A DNA stretch of 12,475 nucleotides from Bifidobacterium breve (lineage in GTDB: Bacteria > Actinomycetota > Acidimicrobiia > Acidimicrobiales > Ilumatobacteraceae). The DNA lies in assembly GCA_945889575.1 (NCBI GenBank), contig CAMDBY010000030.1, forward strand, positions 1 to 12,475, read 5' to 3'. A program made the position numbers and the translations under genes. This document shows, piece after piece, positions 11,666-12,475 of the stretch. How positions within the stretch are numbered: position 1 is the first letter of the stretch; each line of letters begins with the position of its first letter. Under the pieces are notes generated by a model that was not told the DNA's origin, did not search any database, and saw only the letters and a program-made list of their open reading frames with translations.

Positions 11666-12475
11666 ATGTATGCAGCTATCCGATCAGCCACTCTTTTTGG
11701 CACCCGTGGAACACCCATAACAGTTGAAGCACATGTCGGTAAGGGACTTCCTGGTTTCACTGTGGTGGGGCTACCCGATGAAGGGTGTCGTGAATCACGT
11801 GATCGTGTGCGTGCCGCATTGTTGTCAAGTGGTTTCGAATGGCCACTGCGGCGAATAACAATCAATTTGGCAGGAGGTGGCGAACGCAAGGGTGGCGCAG
11901 GAATGGACTTGGCTATTGCGGTCGGTTTGTTGGTAGCAGAAGGAATTGTGCCTGTAGAAGCTGCAGAACGGTGCGCGTTCATCGCAGAGTTAGGACTCGA
12001 TGGTTCGCTACGTCCAACTGCAGGTATGGCCCCGCTTGTCGATGCAGTGTCCGAGTTTGAAGTAGTTGTTGCTGCGTCGGCCGCTGCAGAGTCGATGTTG
12101 GCGCGCCCCTTACGATTACGACCCGTCACATCGCTATTGGAACTAGTTGAAGTTTTAGTTGATGGAACACCGTGGCCAAATGTTGCTGTACCAAGTGCCC
12201 ATGTTGTTGTAGATGCAATCGCAGATATGGCCGATGTTCGGGGTCAATCAAACGCTCGACTTGCACTTGAAGTTGCAGCTTCAGGTTTTCATCACATGCT
12301 CATGATGGGGCCGCCCGGAGCTGGCAAATCAATGTTGGCGCGACGACTACCCGGGTTACTTCCACGACTCACAGAAGATGAAGCGTTTACATGTGCCATG
12401 GTTCGCAGTGCAGCCGGCATGCAAGTCAGCAGTGCCATCGCGTCATCTCCACCATTTCGTTCGCCGCATCACAAC
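11666..12475 (+). CDS. comM: ComM/YifB-family Mg-chelatase-like AAA+ ATPase, cut by the right edge
   Basis: 270 codons are open to the window edge, out of about 500 expected. The N-terminal Lon-like domain shows GLPGFTVVGLPDEGCRESRDRVRAAL split over residues 27-52, then INLAGGGERKGGAGMDLAIA, then VRGQ (191-194). The ATPase begins with Walker A GPPGAGKS (215-222), followed by LPGLLPRL. The sequence ends in FRSPHHN (264-270), where the family has FRSPHHT. ComM drives DNA branch migration during natural transformation; in species without competence its role is less clear. The NLAPADxxKEG motif of most homologues is altered to NLAGGGERKGG. The start at 11666 (MYAAIRSATLFG) fits the family and has a Shine-Dalgarno-like AAAGGGGA. 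Confidence 0.92.
   Translation, partial: MYAAIRSATLFGTRGTPITVEAHVGKGLPGFTVVGLPDEGCRESRDRVRAALLSSGFEWPLRRITINLAGGGERKGGAGMDLAIAVGLLVAEGIVPVEAAERCAFIAELGLDGSLRPTAGMAPLVDAVSEFEVVVAASAAAESMLARPLRLRPVTSLLELVEVLVDGTPWPNVAVPSAHVVVDAIADMADVRGQSNARLALEVAASGFHHMLMMGPPGAGKSMLARRLPGLLPRLTEDEAFTCAMVRSAAGMQVSSAIASSPPFRSPHHN

Noticed and set aside
11509..12129. 206-codon minus-strand ORF antisense to comM
   Set aside because: Low-complexity Ser/Arg/Pro-rich translation, typical of a shadow frame of a strongly coding strand.
1..12475. CRISPR arrays, insertion sequences, attachment sites
   Set aside because: No regularly spaced repeats, transposase genes or terminal inverted repeats were seen on either strand. 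The tRNA and the visible part of ssrA have no duplicated 3'-end segment nearby.

Overview
The window looks like chromosomal DNA from a compact, moderate-GC actinobacterium. The order mec-cysM-murI-rph-rdgB matches the Mycobacterium tuberculosis block Rv1334-Rv1341 (mec, cysO, cysM, Rv1337, murI, Rv1339, rphA, rdgB), minus cysO, Rv1337 and Rv1339. Acidimicrobiia (Ilumatobacter-like or a freshwater relative) is my guess at class; nothing here proves it. No insertion sequence, phage gene or CRISPR array was seen.

Layout. 1-1370 (minus strand): smpB, a vapBC toxin-antitoxin pair, then the 5' two thirds or less of ssrA (tmRNA), which runs off the left edge. The two trans-translation partners therefore flank vapBC. 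1406-2950 (plus): mec (JAMM protease) and cysM (CysO/O-phosphoserine-type cysteine synthase), separated by a 135-bp gap with a good promoter and a structured leader but no cysO. 2951-3775 (minus): EamA/DMT transporter. 3806-6022 (plus): murI, rph and rdgB. 6008-7097 (minus): a tRNA with anticodon UAG followed after only 2 nt by a D-threonine-aldolase-like PLP enzyme. 7161-9995 (plus): two adjacent fold-type II PLP enzymes of unknown substrate. 9992-10525 (minus): beta-carbonic anhydrase. 10563-11165 (plus): clpP. 11172-11624 (minus): small lipoprotein. 11666 to the right edge (plus): comM/YifB, truncated by the window.

How the genes fit together. One theme is translation and protein quality control: SmpB plus tmRNA (tag probably ANEQFALAA), and ClpP, which degrades ALAA-tagged proteins. 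Another is amino-acid and PLP chemistry: CysM, MurI (PLP-independent racemase), the D-threonine aldolase and two PLP orphans. Gene packing is tight: genes abut or overlap at three convergent junctions, and four divergent pairs are separated by only 30-41 bp. Many start codons have no Shine-Dalgarno but carry a -10-like hexamer 6-9 nt upstream, which suggests leaderless mRNAs are common in this organism.

The items most worth a second look are the UAG tRNA with leucine-type D arm but a 5-nt variable loop, the tRNA/aldolase junction that would create an almost leaderless mRNA on tRNA 3' processing, the cysM leader with alternative pairings, vapBC between smpB and ssrA, and the tandem PLP orphan pair.
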